Shown here: piece by piece, positions 1-5,136 of the stretch
Numbering within the stretch: the stretch's first letter is position 1
Layout of the letters: every line of letters starts with the position of its first letter
Made by a program: the position numbers and the translations under genes
The notes under the pieces: model-generated
The model's database searches: none
Told to the model about the DNA's origin: nothing
The model's input: only the letters and a program-made list of their open reading frames with translations
NCBI GenBank assembly: GCA_026396975.1
Contig: JAPLVT010000069.1
Span: 1-5,436 of the forward strand
Direction of reading: 5' to 3'
DNA from: Candidatus Iainarchaeum sp.
GTDB lineage: Archaea; Iainarchaeota; Iainarchaeia; Iainarchaeales; GCA-2688035
DNA: 5,436 nucleotides

Positions 1-240
1 GAAGAGCACAGGCGCCTCGGCGGAGTGCTTGAAGTGGACAAGGTGTATGAACTGCTTTTGTTCCATTACCCGAACGATGAGAAGCTCGCGGCAATCGCGG
101 AGGATTTCACCTCCGGAAAAATGCTCAGCGGCGAAATGAAGCAGATTGCAATCGACTTTTTCAAGGAAACTCTCGCAGCACACCAGGCGAAAGCCGAAGA
201 AAACAAAAAGCTGGCGAGAGAAATAGTGCTGGGAAAATAG
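1..240 (+). CDS. trpS: Tryptophanyl-tRNA synthetase, C-terminal 79 residues (5' end outside window)
   Basis: The reading frame is open from base 1 to a TAG stop at 238-240 and gives 79 residues. It begins EEHRRLGG, continues through VDKVYELLLFHY, and then has SGKMLSGEMKQIAIDFFKE before a charged Ala/Glu/Lys helix. This matches the end of class I TrpRS as I know it: a Leu-Gly-Gly/Asn segment, a helix with a paired aromatic region, then 'SG-(K/E)-(M/L)-L-(S/T)-GE-(M/L)-K' and a terminal helix. The family charges tRNA-Trp with tryptophan in the cytoplasm. The catalytic HIGH and KMSKS motifs would lie upstream, outside the window. A GTG at 25 could be mistaken for a start, but the family signature continues upstream of it, so this is a truncated long gene and not a 71-residue protein. 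The stop abuts the stop of the convergent regulator with no spacer. Assignment rests on recalled family sequence, not on a search. Confidence 0.85.
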   Translation, partial: EEHRRLGGVLEVDKVYELLLFHYPNDEKLAAIAEDFTSGKMLSGEMKQIAIDFFKETLAAHQAKAEENKKLAREIVLGK

Positions 241-972
241 TCATTTTGAAATTTTCCAAAGCCAGTTGAAAAACTCGCTGAACCTTTGCGCTATTTCCCT
301 GCTTTTTATTAATACTCCGAATGGCGAATCCTCGCTCCAAAGCGTAATGCCGACTTTGTTCCCATAAACATATATGTGGCAGGGGGCAATCAATCCTTTT
401 GGGAGGTATCTGGTTTGCGAAAGCTTGAGATTCACAAGCGATTTTCCCCTTTCTCTCCCTTCAGGCGTGTCGTTTACCAAAAACCTCGCCCTGATTTTTG
501 CATACGCTCTTTTTTTCTCCCACTGCTGCATGTAATACTCGGGCAGGAGGATTGTTGTCATTCCGGACGTCAGGTCAAGCCACTCTTTTGGCTTTGACCT
601 GATTATGTCGTTCATTATTGTTTTCAGCCCCTCTTTTCCCTCAAACAATTCGGCGGAATAATCCCTCTCGGCAACCGGCCTCATTTCGAGCATGAGGGGG
701 ATCAGCTGGCTGACCGCTTGCTGCTTTTCCTTCAAATAATCAATCAGCTTGCTTGGGTGAGCAGCCATGAAAAATTTTACGTTGTTTTTGATGACATAGC
801 CGACTAGCCCCTTGCTTATCAGCTTATTCAATATCTGATAGCAGAGCGTCCTGTTTATGGCCGCCCTCCTCGCCAATTCGCTTGCGCCAAGCATTTGGCT
901 CTTCTGCAGCTCCATGTAAACTTTTATCTCGTTCTCGGAGAAGCCGATTTCTTTCAGAATAAAAGGATCCAT
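241..972 (-). CDS. TrmB-family transcriptional regulator (short form, 243 aa)
   Basis: Residues 1-75 form a winged helix-turn-helix of the TrmB type: LKEIGFSENEIKVYMEL, then SELARRAAINRTLCYQILNKL as the HTH, then a wing at about 56-70 ending FFMAAHP. Residues 76-98 (KLIDYLKEKQQAVSQL) look like the coiled-coil dimer linker of the family. Residues 103-243 fit the TrmB effector domain, with the typical FEGKEGLKTIMNDII near 110-124. The larger sugar-binding domain of Thermococcus TrmB (about 340 aa proteins) is absent, so the ligand cannot be read. Family members bind promoter DNA and repress or activate, often of adjacent genes. The ATG at 972 is preceded by a TATA-like box about 26 bp upstream and no Shine-Dalgarno, which fits a leaderless transcript. 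The gene is divergent from the radical SAM gene across 95 bp holding inverted repeats, so that gene is the likeliest target (inference). Confidence 0.85.
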   Translation of the reverse strand: MDPFILKEIGFSENEIKVYMELQKSQMLGASELARRAAINRTLCYQILNKLISKGLVGYVIKNNVKFFMAAHPSKLIDYLKEKQQAVSQLIPLMLEMRPVAERDYSAELFEGKEGLKTIMNDIIRSKPKEWLDLTSGMTTILLPEYYMQQWEKKRAYAKIRARFLVNDTPEGRERGKSLVNLKLSQTRYLPKGLIAPCHIYVYGNKVGITLWSEDSPFGVLIKSREIAQRFSEFFNWLWKISK

Positions 973-995
973 ACAAGCAGAATTGCATGAAACAA

Positions 996-1001
996 TTTTA
1001 A
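996..1001 (-). promoter_or_regulatory. TATA-like box for the TrmB-like gene
   Basis: On the minus strand this reads TTAAAA within AATTAAAATTG. Its centre lies about 26 bp upstream of the ATG at 972. That is the usual archaeal TATA-to-start-site distance and would make the message leaderless. There is no purine-rich ribosome binding site before the ATG. The region is A/T-rich, so chance matches are possible. Confidence 0.5.
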
Positions 1002-1011
1002 TTCTTATTGT

Positions 1012-1040
1012 TGTTGTCAGTTAAAAGACAACACAGTGTT
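1012..1040. promoter_or_regulatory. Candidate operator: two overlapping inverted repeats in the divergent promoter region
   Basis: TGTTGTC (1012-1018) and GACAACA (1027-1033) are perfect 7-bp inverted arms around an 8-bp A/T-rich spacer. The right arm overlaps a second, tighter inverted repeat, AACAC-A-GTGTT (1030-1040), which has 5-bp arms. The whole block sits between the two divergent TATA-like boxes and touches the plus-strand box at 1039-1045. A dimeric repressor bound here could block TBP on the radical SAM promoter. The neighbouring TrmB-like protein is the obvious candidate (inference). The arms do not match the published TrmB motifs that I recall from Thermococcales. Confidence 0.45.
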
Positions 1041-1045
1041 AAAAA
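1039..1045 (+). promoter_or_regulatory. TATA-like box for the radical SAM gene
   Basis: The sequence TTAAAAA is centred about 26 bp upstream of the GTG at 1068. This supports a leaderless start at that GTG over the earlier in-frame TTG at 1008, which has no A/T box at the right distance. A second TTAAAA at 1021-1026 lies in the spacer of the inverted repeat and is about 44 bp upstream, too far for a leaderless start. Confidence 0.45.
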
Positions 1046-1067
1046 CAGCGCAGGACGCAATTTATGT

Positions 1068-2537
1068 GTGGGACACAAATTGAGGGTCTTGCTCGGTCTC
1101 GCCCCGGCAGATTTCAATTATTTTGGCACCGAAGAATTCTCTTTGCCTTTGGGGCTCGGCTCGATGGCAACGTACTTGGATGCCGCCATGGGACGACAGG
1201 CGGAGGTAAAGGTATTGGATGGAACAAATTTTTCGCAAACCGCATTCGCTAAAGAGATTAAACGGTTCAATCCAAGCCTTGCCGGCTTCCAGTCGACAAT
1301 CGGAAACCACAAAAACACCTTGTTGGCGGGGAGAATAGCAAAAAACAGCGGTGCGTTTGTCGTGCTCGGCGGCCACAACGCAACCTTTCTCTATAAGGAG
1401 ATTTTGCAGAACAGGGAATTCATCGACGGCGTAATCGCGTACGAGGCAGAACTGCCTTTCCAGCAGTTAGCCAAAAGAATCTCGAGAAAAAAGCCAACAA
1501 ATGGCGTTCTGGGGCTTGTTAGGAAAAGCAAAAACGGTTTTGTTTTTCCCCCTGCTGTTGTGGCGCATAACCTGAACTTGTTGCCCACTATAAACTACGA
1601 CTTTTTTGATTTGCAACGCCACTTTGAAAAATCAGCCAAAGCCGGCTTTGGCAGCGCCATAAATTATTACTCGGGCAGGGGCTGCGTCAGGCGGGCTGCT
1701 TCCTCTATCATTGCCCAAAAGAGCACTAGCCATTCTTTTATCCCGTTTGAGCAGTTTGAAAGAACTCTCGCATCAATGAACAGCTGCGCTTTTTGCGGCA
1801 GAATGGACATGGGCAACAGAATCATGGATGACGGGAAAGTGAAGAAATTGCTTGACGCTCTTTACTTTGAGAAGGGCGTGAGATTCTTTTGGGACGTTTG
1901 GGACACTTACTGCCCGCGCGAAGGGCCAAAAATGGTTAACGGCGATGAGACATTTAGGTTTTTCGCCAGAATAGACGAAATAGACCCCGCGTATATTGCC
2001 CTGCAAAAAAAGCGTTTTGGAAAAAACATCCTGCTGCAAATCGGCTTGGAAAGCGGCAGCAAGGAAACCTTCAGCAAAATGAACAAAATGATCGGCTTGA
2101 ATAAAACCCAAATTTTCAAGCGGCTGCTGCTTTTGAAAAAAGAGGGCATAAGAATCGACCCGAGCTTTGTTCTTGGAGTTGAAGGCGAAAGCCAGAAATC
2201 CTTGGAAGAAACAATGCGCTTCATAAAACAAGTGATATCGCTTGGGAACGTCCGCTGGCTGCTGTTGTCGCCGCTGACATTGCTGCCCGGCTCTCCTTTT
2301 TTCAAACGCTTCATGTCAATACCTGAAATGCAACGCAAGTACCAAGGGAAAGATTTGCTTGATGCGGTTGAAATGAACCAAGATTACCTTTCGCTTTTTT
2401 CCAGCGTATCGAGAAATGAAATAATTGAAAGCATCAGGGAAATAAAAGAATCGCTACCGGACGGCGTACGGCTCGGCTGCAAGGGAATAACAAAAAAAGA
2501 AGGACACAAAATCGGCATAACTACGAACAAAAAATAG
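1068..2537 (+). CDS. B12-binding-domain radical SAM protein with unusual CX33CX2C cysteine spacing
   Basis: Numbering is from the GTG at 1068 (489 aa). Residues 4-145 resemble the cobalamin-binding Rossmann-like domain found before many radical SAM domains: KLRVLLGLAP, a central VKVLDG, VVLGGHNA at 98-105, and IDGVIAYEAELPF where relatives carry a 'D-V-V-GEGE' segment. The domain often lacks a cobalamin-ligating His, and no DxHxxG is seen here. The radical SAM part follows: SGRGC (Cys206), then CAFCGRMDMG (Cys240, Cys243), WDVWDTYC, QIGLESGS near 325-331, and PSFVLGVEGES near 365-375. It ends with a LLPGSPFF segment and a helical tail. The family uses a 4Fe-4S cluster and S-adenosylmethionine to make a 5'-deoxyadenosyl radical; the substrate is unknown. 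The usual cluster motif is CX3CX2C. Here 33 residues separate the first two cysteines, which is a lineage insertion, an intervening sequence, or a sign of damage. GTG 1068 was chosen because it starts just before the conserved domain and sits 26 bp after a TATA-like box. TTG 1008 would add 20 unconserved-looking residues, and TTG 1080 is another option. Confidence 0.8.
   Translation: MGHKLRVLLGLAPADFNYFGTEEFSLPLGLGSMATYLDAAMGRQAEVKVLDGTNFSQTAFAKEIKRFNPSLAGFQSTIGNHKNTLLAGRIAKNSGAFVVLGGHNATFLYKEILQNREFIDGVIAYEAELPFQQLAKRISRKKPTNGVLGLVRKSKNGFVFPPAVVAHNLNLLPTINYDFFDLQRHFEKSAKAGFGSAINYYSGRGCVRRAASSIIAQKSTSHSFIPFEQFERTLASMNSCAFCGRMDMGNRIMDDGKVKKLLDALYFEKGVRFFWDVWDTYCPREGPKMVNGDETFRFFARIDEIDPAYIALQKKRFGKNILLQIGLESGSKETFSKMNKMIGLNKTQIFKRLLLLKKEGIRIDPSFVLGVEGESQKSLEETMRFIKQVISLGNVRWLLLSPLTLLPGSPFFKRFMSIPEMQRKYQGKDLLDAVEMNQDYLSLFSSVSRNEIIESIREIKESLPDGVRLGCKGITKKEGHKIGITTNKK
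2529..2534 (-). terminator. T-tract terminator for the minus-strand Usp-like gene
   Basis: The minus strand reads TTTTTT immediately after the gene's stop (2538-2540), with a second run of seven T at 2492-2498. Archaeal RNA polymerase terminates at short T-runs without needing a hairpin. Both tracts lie inside the 3' end of the convergent radical SAM gene, where they encode lysines. Confidence 0.4.
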
Positions 2538-2951
2538 TTATCTCTTTTTTTCTTCCGCTGGCAGGCGCACTTCAACGAATTCTATCTTGCCGAGCTTCTC
2601 GCGCAATTCGCGCAGCAATTTTTTGTAGTACTGGTTGTCCTGTTCCACGACAAAAATCCTTTCAACCCCCTTCAGCAAAGCGAGGTGCTCTATTTTCATC
2701 GCTGTATCGCCCCACTCTATCACATCGGCGCAGTGCTTTCCAACCAACTCAAGCGCGTCGCGTATTTTTTCCATTAGCTGGCTGCCGCCCGCGATGTCGT
2801 TTGCGGCAAACCCGAACTGCCCGGGCATGGCGTTGGTGTCGATTACCACAAGCAGTATTATTTCGCCCTGGTTGCCTGCAAGCGCTCCGATGAAAACAGG
2901 GTCTGCTTCGCGCTTGGAAAGCAGCGGCACTAGCGCCTTCGGCCCTTTCAT
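2538..2951 (-). CDS. Small hypothetical protein, possible universal-stress-protein (UspA-like) fold
   Basis: This 137-residue protein (from the ATG at 2951) has no function I can name with certainty. Its pattern fits a Rossmann-like Usp fold. A first strand ALVPLL (6-11) is followed by a helix, then a second strand IILLVVIDT (31-39). A long helix SQLMEKIRDALELVG (57-71) leads to ADVIEWGDTAMKIEHLAL (75-92), and then a strand RIFVVEQD (98-105). The 'strand-GD-x-x-x-x-I' pattern is typical of Usp proteins, but the ATP-binding G-2x-G-9x-G motif is not evident. A basic/acidic helix follows, ending AEEKKR. There is no signal peptide or membrane segment. It lies 19 nt after the AbrB-wHTH gene's stop and is probably co-transcribed with it. 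An in-frame TTG at 3008 would add 19 residues and overlap the upstream gene by 38 nt. The ATG is preferred because the predicted fold starts there, though neither start has a clear ribosome binding site. Its stop abuts that of the radical SAM gene. Confidence 0.75.
   Translation of the reverse strand: MKGPKALVPLLSKREADPVFIGALAGNQGEIILLVVIDTNAMPGQFGFAANDIAGGSQLMEKIRDALELVGKHCADVIEWGDTAMKIEHLALLKGVERIFVVEQDNQYYKKLLRELREKLGKIEFVEVRLPAEEKKR
2545..2551 (+). terminator. T-tract terminator for the radical SAM gene
   Basis: Seven consecutive T start 8 nt after the TAG stop at 2535-2537. This is the usual form of an archaeal intrinsic terminator. The tract lies inside the last codons of the convergent Usp-like gene, so the two convergent messages would overlap at their 3' ends. 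Confidence 0.45.
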
Positions 2952-2970
2952 TTCAGGCGTGGCTGCCTTT

Positions 2971-3855
2971 TCAGACGATCGCTTTGAACTGGTCTTTCCT
3001 TTTTTCAATTATCTCGCCCTCATCCTTCAGGAACTCGCAGACAATCCTCGCGAGCAAAGCGCTTATTTTCATTTTCGCCGCAAGGCCCTGCAGCGAAATC
3101 TGGTTCGCAGCCTTTATTACCGCGAAAGCCTGTTCCCTGTACTTCAGGTACAGGCTGTTCTCAATGATGTAAAATAATCCGCTGAAATCCTTTAAACCCT
3201 TTATCTCGCCGGCTTCAATCTCTTTCTTGTGCTGGTCACTGAGCATTCTTGCCCTGTCCTCGTTCTTGCAAACAAGGAAGCCGTCTTTCTCCAAGCAGTA
3301 TTCCTCAATCGGCTTTTCCTTCGCGGCAGCGCTCTCGCTTTCCTTCGGCGCATGCTCTTTGGCTGCGGACGCCTTTCCCCTATCGCCCTTGCTCTCGAGC
3401 TCTTCACGTGTCTTGTAAACAGCCTTTTTGTATTTAGTGCTCAACTTGAAAGCAACAACGCTCCCTTCCTTGAGCAGCTGCTGCAGCCTCTGCTGCTCGG
3501 CCTTGCCCAACAATTTTTCAAACGTTCCCTCAACCCGCTCGGACAGTTTTTTCTTTGCAAGCAACTCAAAAATCCTCTTGTCAAGAGGGTGCACGCTTGG
3601 AACAGCGGCTTTCTGCTGCGCTGCCCCGGCAATCGCCTGCGCCTGCTGCACTGATTCTGCAACCTGCGCCTGCTGCACGGAAACAACCTGCGCCGCAGCC
3701 TGTTTTCCCTCAACTTCCGTGAGGACCCATACCCCTTTCATTGCCTTCGCGAGCTCGTAGCGCGCGTTCGCGTCCAGGCCGAGTTCCGCGGCAACAGCAG
3801 CAGGTATTGAAACAGTGTACTCTCCGCCTTTTACAGTTAAGGTTACTTCTCCCAT
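2971..3855 (-). CDS. Multidomain putative DNA-binding protein: AbrB-like N-terminus, Q/A-rich linker, C-terminal winged helix
   Basis: This 294-residue protein has visible parts in order. Residues 1-50 (EVTLTVKGGEYTVSIPAAV, then ELGLDANARYEL and GVWVLTEVEG) fit a SpoVT/AbrB swapped-hairpin domain, which dimerises and usually binds DNA. Residues 51-87 are a Gln/Ala/Val linker with a 9-residue repeat (SVQQAQ twice). Residues 88-150 look folded: HPLDKRIFELLAKK, a helical EKLLGKAEQQRLQQLLKEG, then VVAFKLSTKYKKAVY. Residues 151-185 are a charged Lys/Glu/Ala/Ser spacer. Residues 186-235 contain two Cys (187, 196) and a GLFYIIENSLYLKYREQAF helix. Residues 240-290 resemble a winged HTH: ISLQGLAAKMKISALLARIVCEFL, with wing EGEIIEKRKDQF. 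I recognise no named family for the full length. It could be a regulator or a chromatin-associated protein; a toxin-antitoxin role is unlikely at this size. The ATG at 3855 begins the AbrB motif directly. T/A-rich stretches upstream (3865-3892) could hold its promoter, but none is clearly placed. Confidence 0.75.
   Translation of the reverse strand: MGEVTLTVKGGEYTVSIPAAVAAELGLDANARYELAKAMKGVWVLTEVEGKQAAAQVVSVQQAQVAESVQQAQAIAGAAQQKAAVPSVHPLDKRIFELLAKKKLSERVEGTFEKLLGKAEQQRLQQLLKEGSVVAFKLSTKYKKAVYKTREELESKGDRGKASAAKEHAPKESESAAAKEKPIEEYCLEKDGFLVCKNEDRARMLSDQHKKEIEAGEIKGLKDFSGLFYIIENSLYLKYREQAFAVIKAANQISLQGLAAKMKISALLARIVCEFLKDEGEIIEKRKDQFKAIV
3636..3678. repeat. 16-bp direct repeat with 27-bp period inside the AbrB-like gene
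   Basis: The 16-mer CCTGCGCCTGCTGCAC occurs at 3636-3651 and again at 3663-3678. The offset is exactly 27 bp, so the reading frame is kept, and each copy helps encode (V)QQAQ. This is a small in-frame tandem duplication in the low-complexity linker, where slippage could change linker length between strains. Confidence 0.75.
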
Positions 3856-3916
3856 GCTCCCGATAGTAAAAAGCGCTAAAAGGATTAAAAAGGGTTTTCA
3901 GTGGTGGCAATCGCCG

Positions 3917-3921
3917 AAAAA
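3917..3921 (-). terminator. T-tract after the tRNA-Arg gene
   Basis: The minus strand reads TATTTTTC starting about 9 nt after the tRNA discriminator base. A five-T run is a plausible archaeal terminator for the tRNA precursor, though weak. Confidence 0.35.
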
Positions 3922-3930
3922 TACTATTAA

Positions 3931-4052
3931 CGCCCCGGCCGGGAATCGAACCCGGATCACAAGCTCGCTTCAAGAAACCGACTTTTTTCATAGGAGGAAA
4001 AGCGACGGTTCCCATCCGGAGGCTTGCATACTATCCATTATACTACCAGGGC
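3931..4052 (-). tRNA. tRNA-Arg (anticodon CCG), intron-containing, no encoded CCA
   Basis: A complete cloverleaf can be folded on the minus strand. The acceptor GCCCTGG (4052-4046) pairs with CCGGGGC near the 3' end with one G-U. A D-arm follows with G18G19 (4036-4035), then anticodon stem CAAGC/GCTTG. The T-arm CCGGG-TTCGATT-CCCGG is perfect. Residue A15 pairs with T48, and the discriminator is G73. After removing the 50-nt intron the anticodon loop is CTCCGGA, giving T33, anticodon CCG at 4019-4017, and G37. A20 in the D-loop and C35 are arginine identity elements, which supports Arg over Gly. The mature length would be 72 nt (exons 4052-4016 and 3965-3931). CCA must be added after transcription. 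The gene lies 36 bp after the reductase stop and 75 bp before the AbrB-like gene, all on the same strand. Confidence 0.93.
3966..4015 (-). other. Archaeal tRNA intron (50 nt, position 37/38)
   Basis: The insert follows G37 and precedes A38, the canonical archaeal site cut by the bulge-helix-bulge endonuclease. The intron forms its own hairpin: GGGAACCG (4013-4006) pairs with CGGTTTCT (3980-3973), 8 pairs including two G-U. For the central 4-bp helix, exon bases 32-35 (CTCC) face intron bases GAAG (3971-3968). This gives C-G, U-A, a C.A mismatch and C-G. Three-base bulges flank it on both sides, as the endonuclease requires. The mismatch makes the motif slightly relaxed. The intron is too short to encode a protein. 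Confidence 0.85.
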
Positions 4053-4080
4053 TTTCAAAAGAATCGGGTTGTAAAGAGTT

Positions 4081-4087
4081 AAAAAAA
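4081..4087 (-). terminator. T-tract directly after the reductase stop codon
   Basis: The minus strand reads TAA, one A, then seven T. This is a good archaeal terminator for the reductase gene. The same A/T-rich stretch lies 29-35 bp upstream of the tRNA 5' end, so it may also serve as the tRNA's TATA element. The two roles cannot be separated from sequence. Confidence 0.45.
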
Positions 4088-4088
4088 T

Positions 4089-5048
4089 TTACTCCAGCCG
4101 CATTAGGTACTCGAAAGCGGCTGTTGCGGCGACAGCGCCGCTGCCGGCTGCGACAACTGTCTGCGCGAGCTCGCCGTTGATGTCGCCGGCTGCGAACACG
4201 CCCGGAACGCTTGACATGCATTTTCTGTCAACCTCAATGTAGCCGTGGCTGTCAAGCTTCAACCCGAGGCTTTTTGCGAGAGCGTTCCTTGGCAGCATTC
4301 CAACATAAATGAAAACACTGTCAACAGCGATTTCCTTTTCTCTGCCGCTGCCCCTGTCCTTAATTCTGATTTTTTCAACTGTTTTTTTTCCGGAAATTTC
4401 AAGCAGCTGCGTGTTGAGCAGCAGTTCAACGCCGACCTTTCTAACAGGCACTTCGCATACAGCGTCACAGGTCGGCTTTGGCATGAACTCAACCAAATAG
4501 GTTTTTTTGCAAATCTCAGCCAAAAACAGCGCTGCATTCGCGCCGCTGTTCCCCGCTCCTACCACTGCGACTGTTTTTCCTTTGTATGAAAGGCCGTCAC
4601 AGGTTGCGCAGTAAGAAACTCCATTTCCGTAGAATTCCTTTTCCCCCGGCACGCCGAGCGTCTTGTACTTGCTGCCAGTGCAAATAATAACCGTGCAAGC
4701 GAGCACTTTTTCCTCGCAGTTGTTTATTTCAAGCTCAAAAACAGGCTCCTTTCCTTTTCCGCCGCCTTTTTTTTCGATTTTTTTTATGCCAGTTACTTCA
4801 GCCGCCTCTTCCACCTCAACCCCGAAACCGCGCAGGTGTTCTGCCATTTTCTGCGCAAGCTTGGAACCGGGCATCTTTGGCATGCCAGTGTAGTTCTCCA
4901 CAAAAACAGCTTCCGCTGTCTGCCCGCCAAGCGCATTGGATTCAAAAATGCGCACGCTGAGCGCCTTCCTCACGGCAAAAAGCGCTGCTGTCATGCCGGC
5001 GGGGCCTGCGCCAACTATGGCGACGTCGACTGGTTCATTGTTTGGCAT
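4089..5048 (-). CDS. Thioredoxin reductase / AhpF-like FAD disulfide oxidoreductase, probably NADH-type
   Basis: At 319 residues this is the usual length for low-molecular-weight TrxR. It has an FAD-binding GAGPAG (13-18), GGQT (41-44), the redox pair CATC (Cys147, Cys150) followed by DG, and the dinucleotide-binding GAGNSG (164-169). It ends with GVFAAGDING (283-292) and a C-terminal helix for FAD. The family passes electrons from NAD(P)H through FAD to the Cys pair and on to thioredoxin, glutaredoxin-like proteins or peroxiredoxin. NADPH-specific TrxRs carry HRRxxxR after the second strand of the NAD domain. Here the segment is YLVEFMPKPTCDAV (184-197), with Glu187 and no Arg. This resembles the NADH-using AhpF pattern 'LLEFAPEMKADQV'. 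Cys180, Cys194 and Cys198 are extra cysteines in this domain. The ATG at 5048 begins just before the FAD motif. No separate AhpF N-terminal thioredoxin-fold domains are present. No thioredoxin or peroxiredoxin gene is in the window, so the partner is unknown. Confidence 0.92.
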   Translation of the reverse strand: MPNNEPVDVAIVGAGPAGMTAALFAVRKALSVRIFESNALGGQTAEAVFVENYTGMPKMPGSKLAQKMAEHLRGFGVEVEEAAEVTGIKKIEKKGGGKGKEPVFELEINNCEEKVLACTVIICTGSKYKTLGVPGEKEFYGNGVSYCATCDGLSYKGKTVAVVGAGNSGANAALFLAEICKKTYLVEFMPKPTCDAVCEVPVRKVGVELLLNTQLLEISGKKTVEKIRIKDRGSGREKEIAVDSVFIYVGMLPRNALAKSLGLKLDSHGYIEVDRKCMSSVPGVFAAGDINGELAQTVVAAGSGAVAATAAFEYLMRLE

Positions 5049-5082
5049 AAAAACACTGTATTATTGAGAATGAAGAAAATCA

Positions 5083-5089
5083 TTAAAAA
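5083..5089 (-). promoter_or_regulatory. TATA-like box for the reductase gene
   Basis: The minus strand reads TTTTTAA, centred 38 bp upstream of the ATG at 5048. That would start transcription near 5060 and leave a leader of about 12 nt without a Shine-Dalgarno sequence. It is the best A/T box in the 105-bp divergent region for this direction. Confidence 0.4.
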
Positions 5090-5122
5090 GAGGGGGTTGC
5101 CGCTTTTGACCGCGCCGAAATG

Positions 5123-5130
5123 TTTTTATT
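5123..5130 (+). promoter_or_regulatory. TATA-like box for the ribbon-helix-helix gene
   Basis: TTTTTATT is preceded by a purine-rich CGAAATG stretch that could act as the TFB recognition element. It is centred about 27 bp upstream of the ATG at 5154, which fits a leaderless message beginning at or next to the start codon. Confidence 0.5.
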
Positions 5131-5136
5131 TTCAGC

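Noticed and set aside
531..538. TGTAATAC half-site identical to one arm of the 5137-5153 palindrome
   Set aside because: It lies inside the TrmB coding sequence with no inverted partner. An 8-mer match of this kind is expected by chance.
1008..1067. Longer radical SAM protein beginning at TTG 1008
   Set aside because: The 20 added residues show no family similarity and lie across the inverted repeats and both candidate promoters. No TATA-like box is placed for a start there.
1064..1252. ATG at 1064 opening a 62-residue frame
   Set aside because: It is in a different frame from the radical SAM protein and its product has no domain-like sequence. It is a shadow of the real gene.
1773..2338. 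Two long minus-strand frames (152 and 143 residues) opposite the radical SAM gene
   Set aside because: They mirror a well-supported coding sequence with clear radical SAM motifs. Their products show no recognisable domain and no promoter is evident.
3710..4015. Minus-strand 101-residue frame reaching into the tRNA
   Set aside because: It runs through the tRNA intron and 3' exon and overlaps the AbrB-like gene in another frame. Its Arg-rich product looks like noise.
4014..4026. tRNA-Gly(TCC) reading of the anticodon loop
   Set aside because: Shifting the register would put C at position 33 and weaken the anticodon stem. The CCG register gives T33, G37, a fully paired stem and arginine-type A20.
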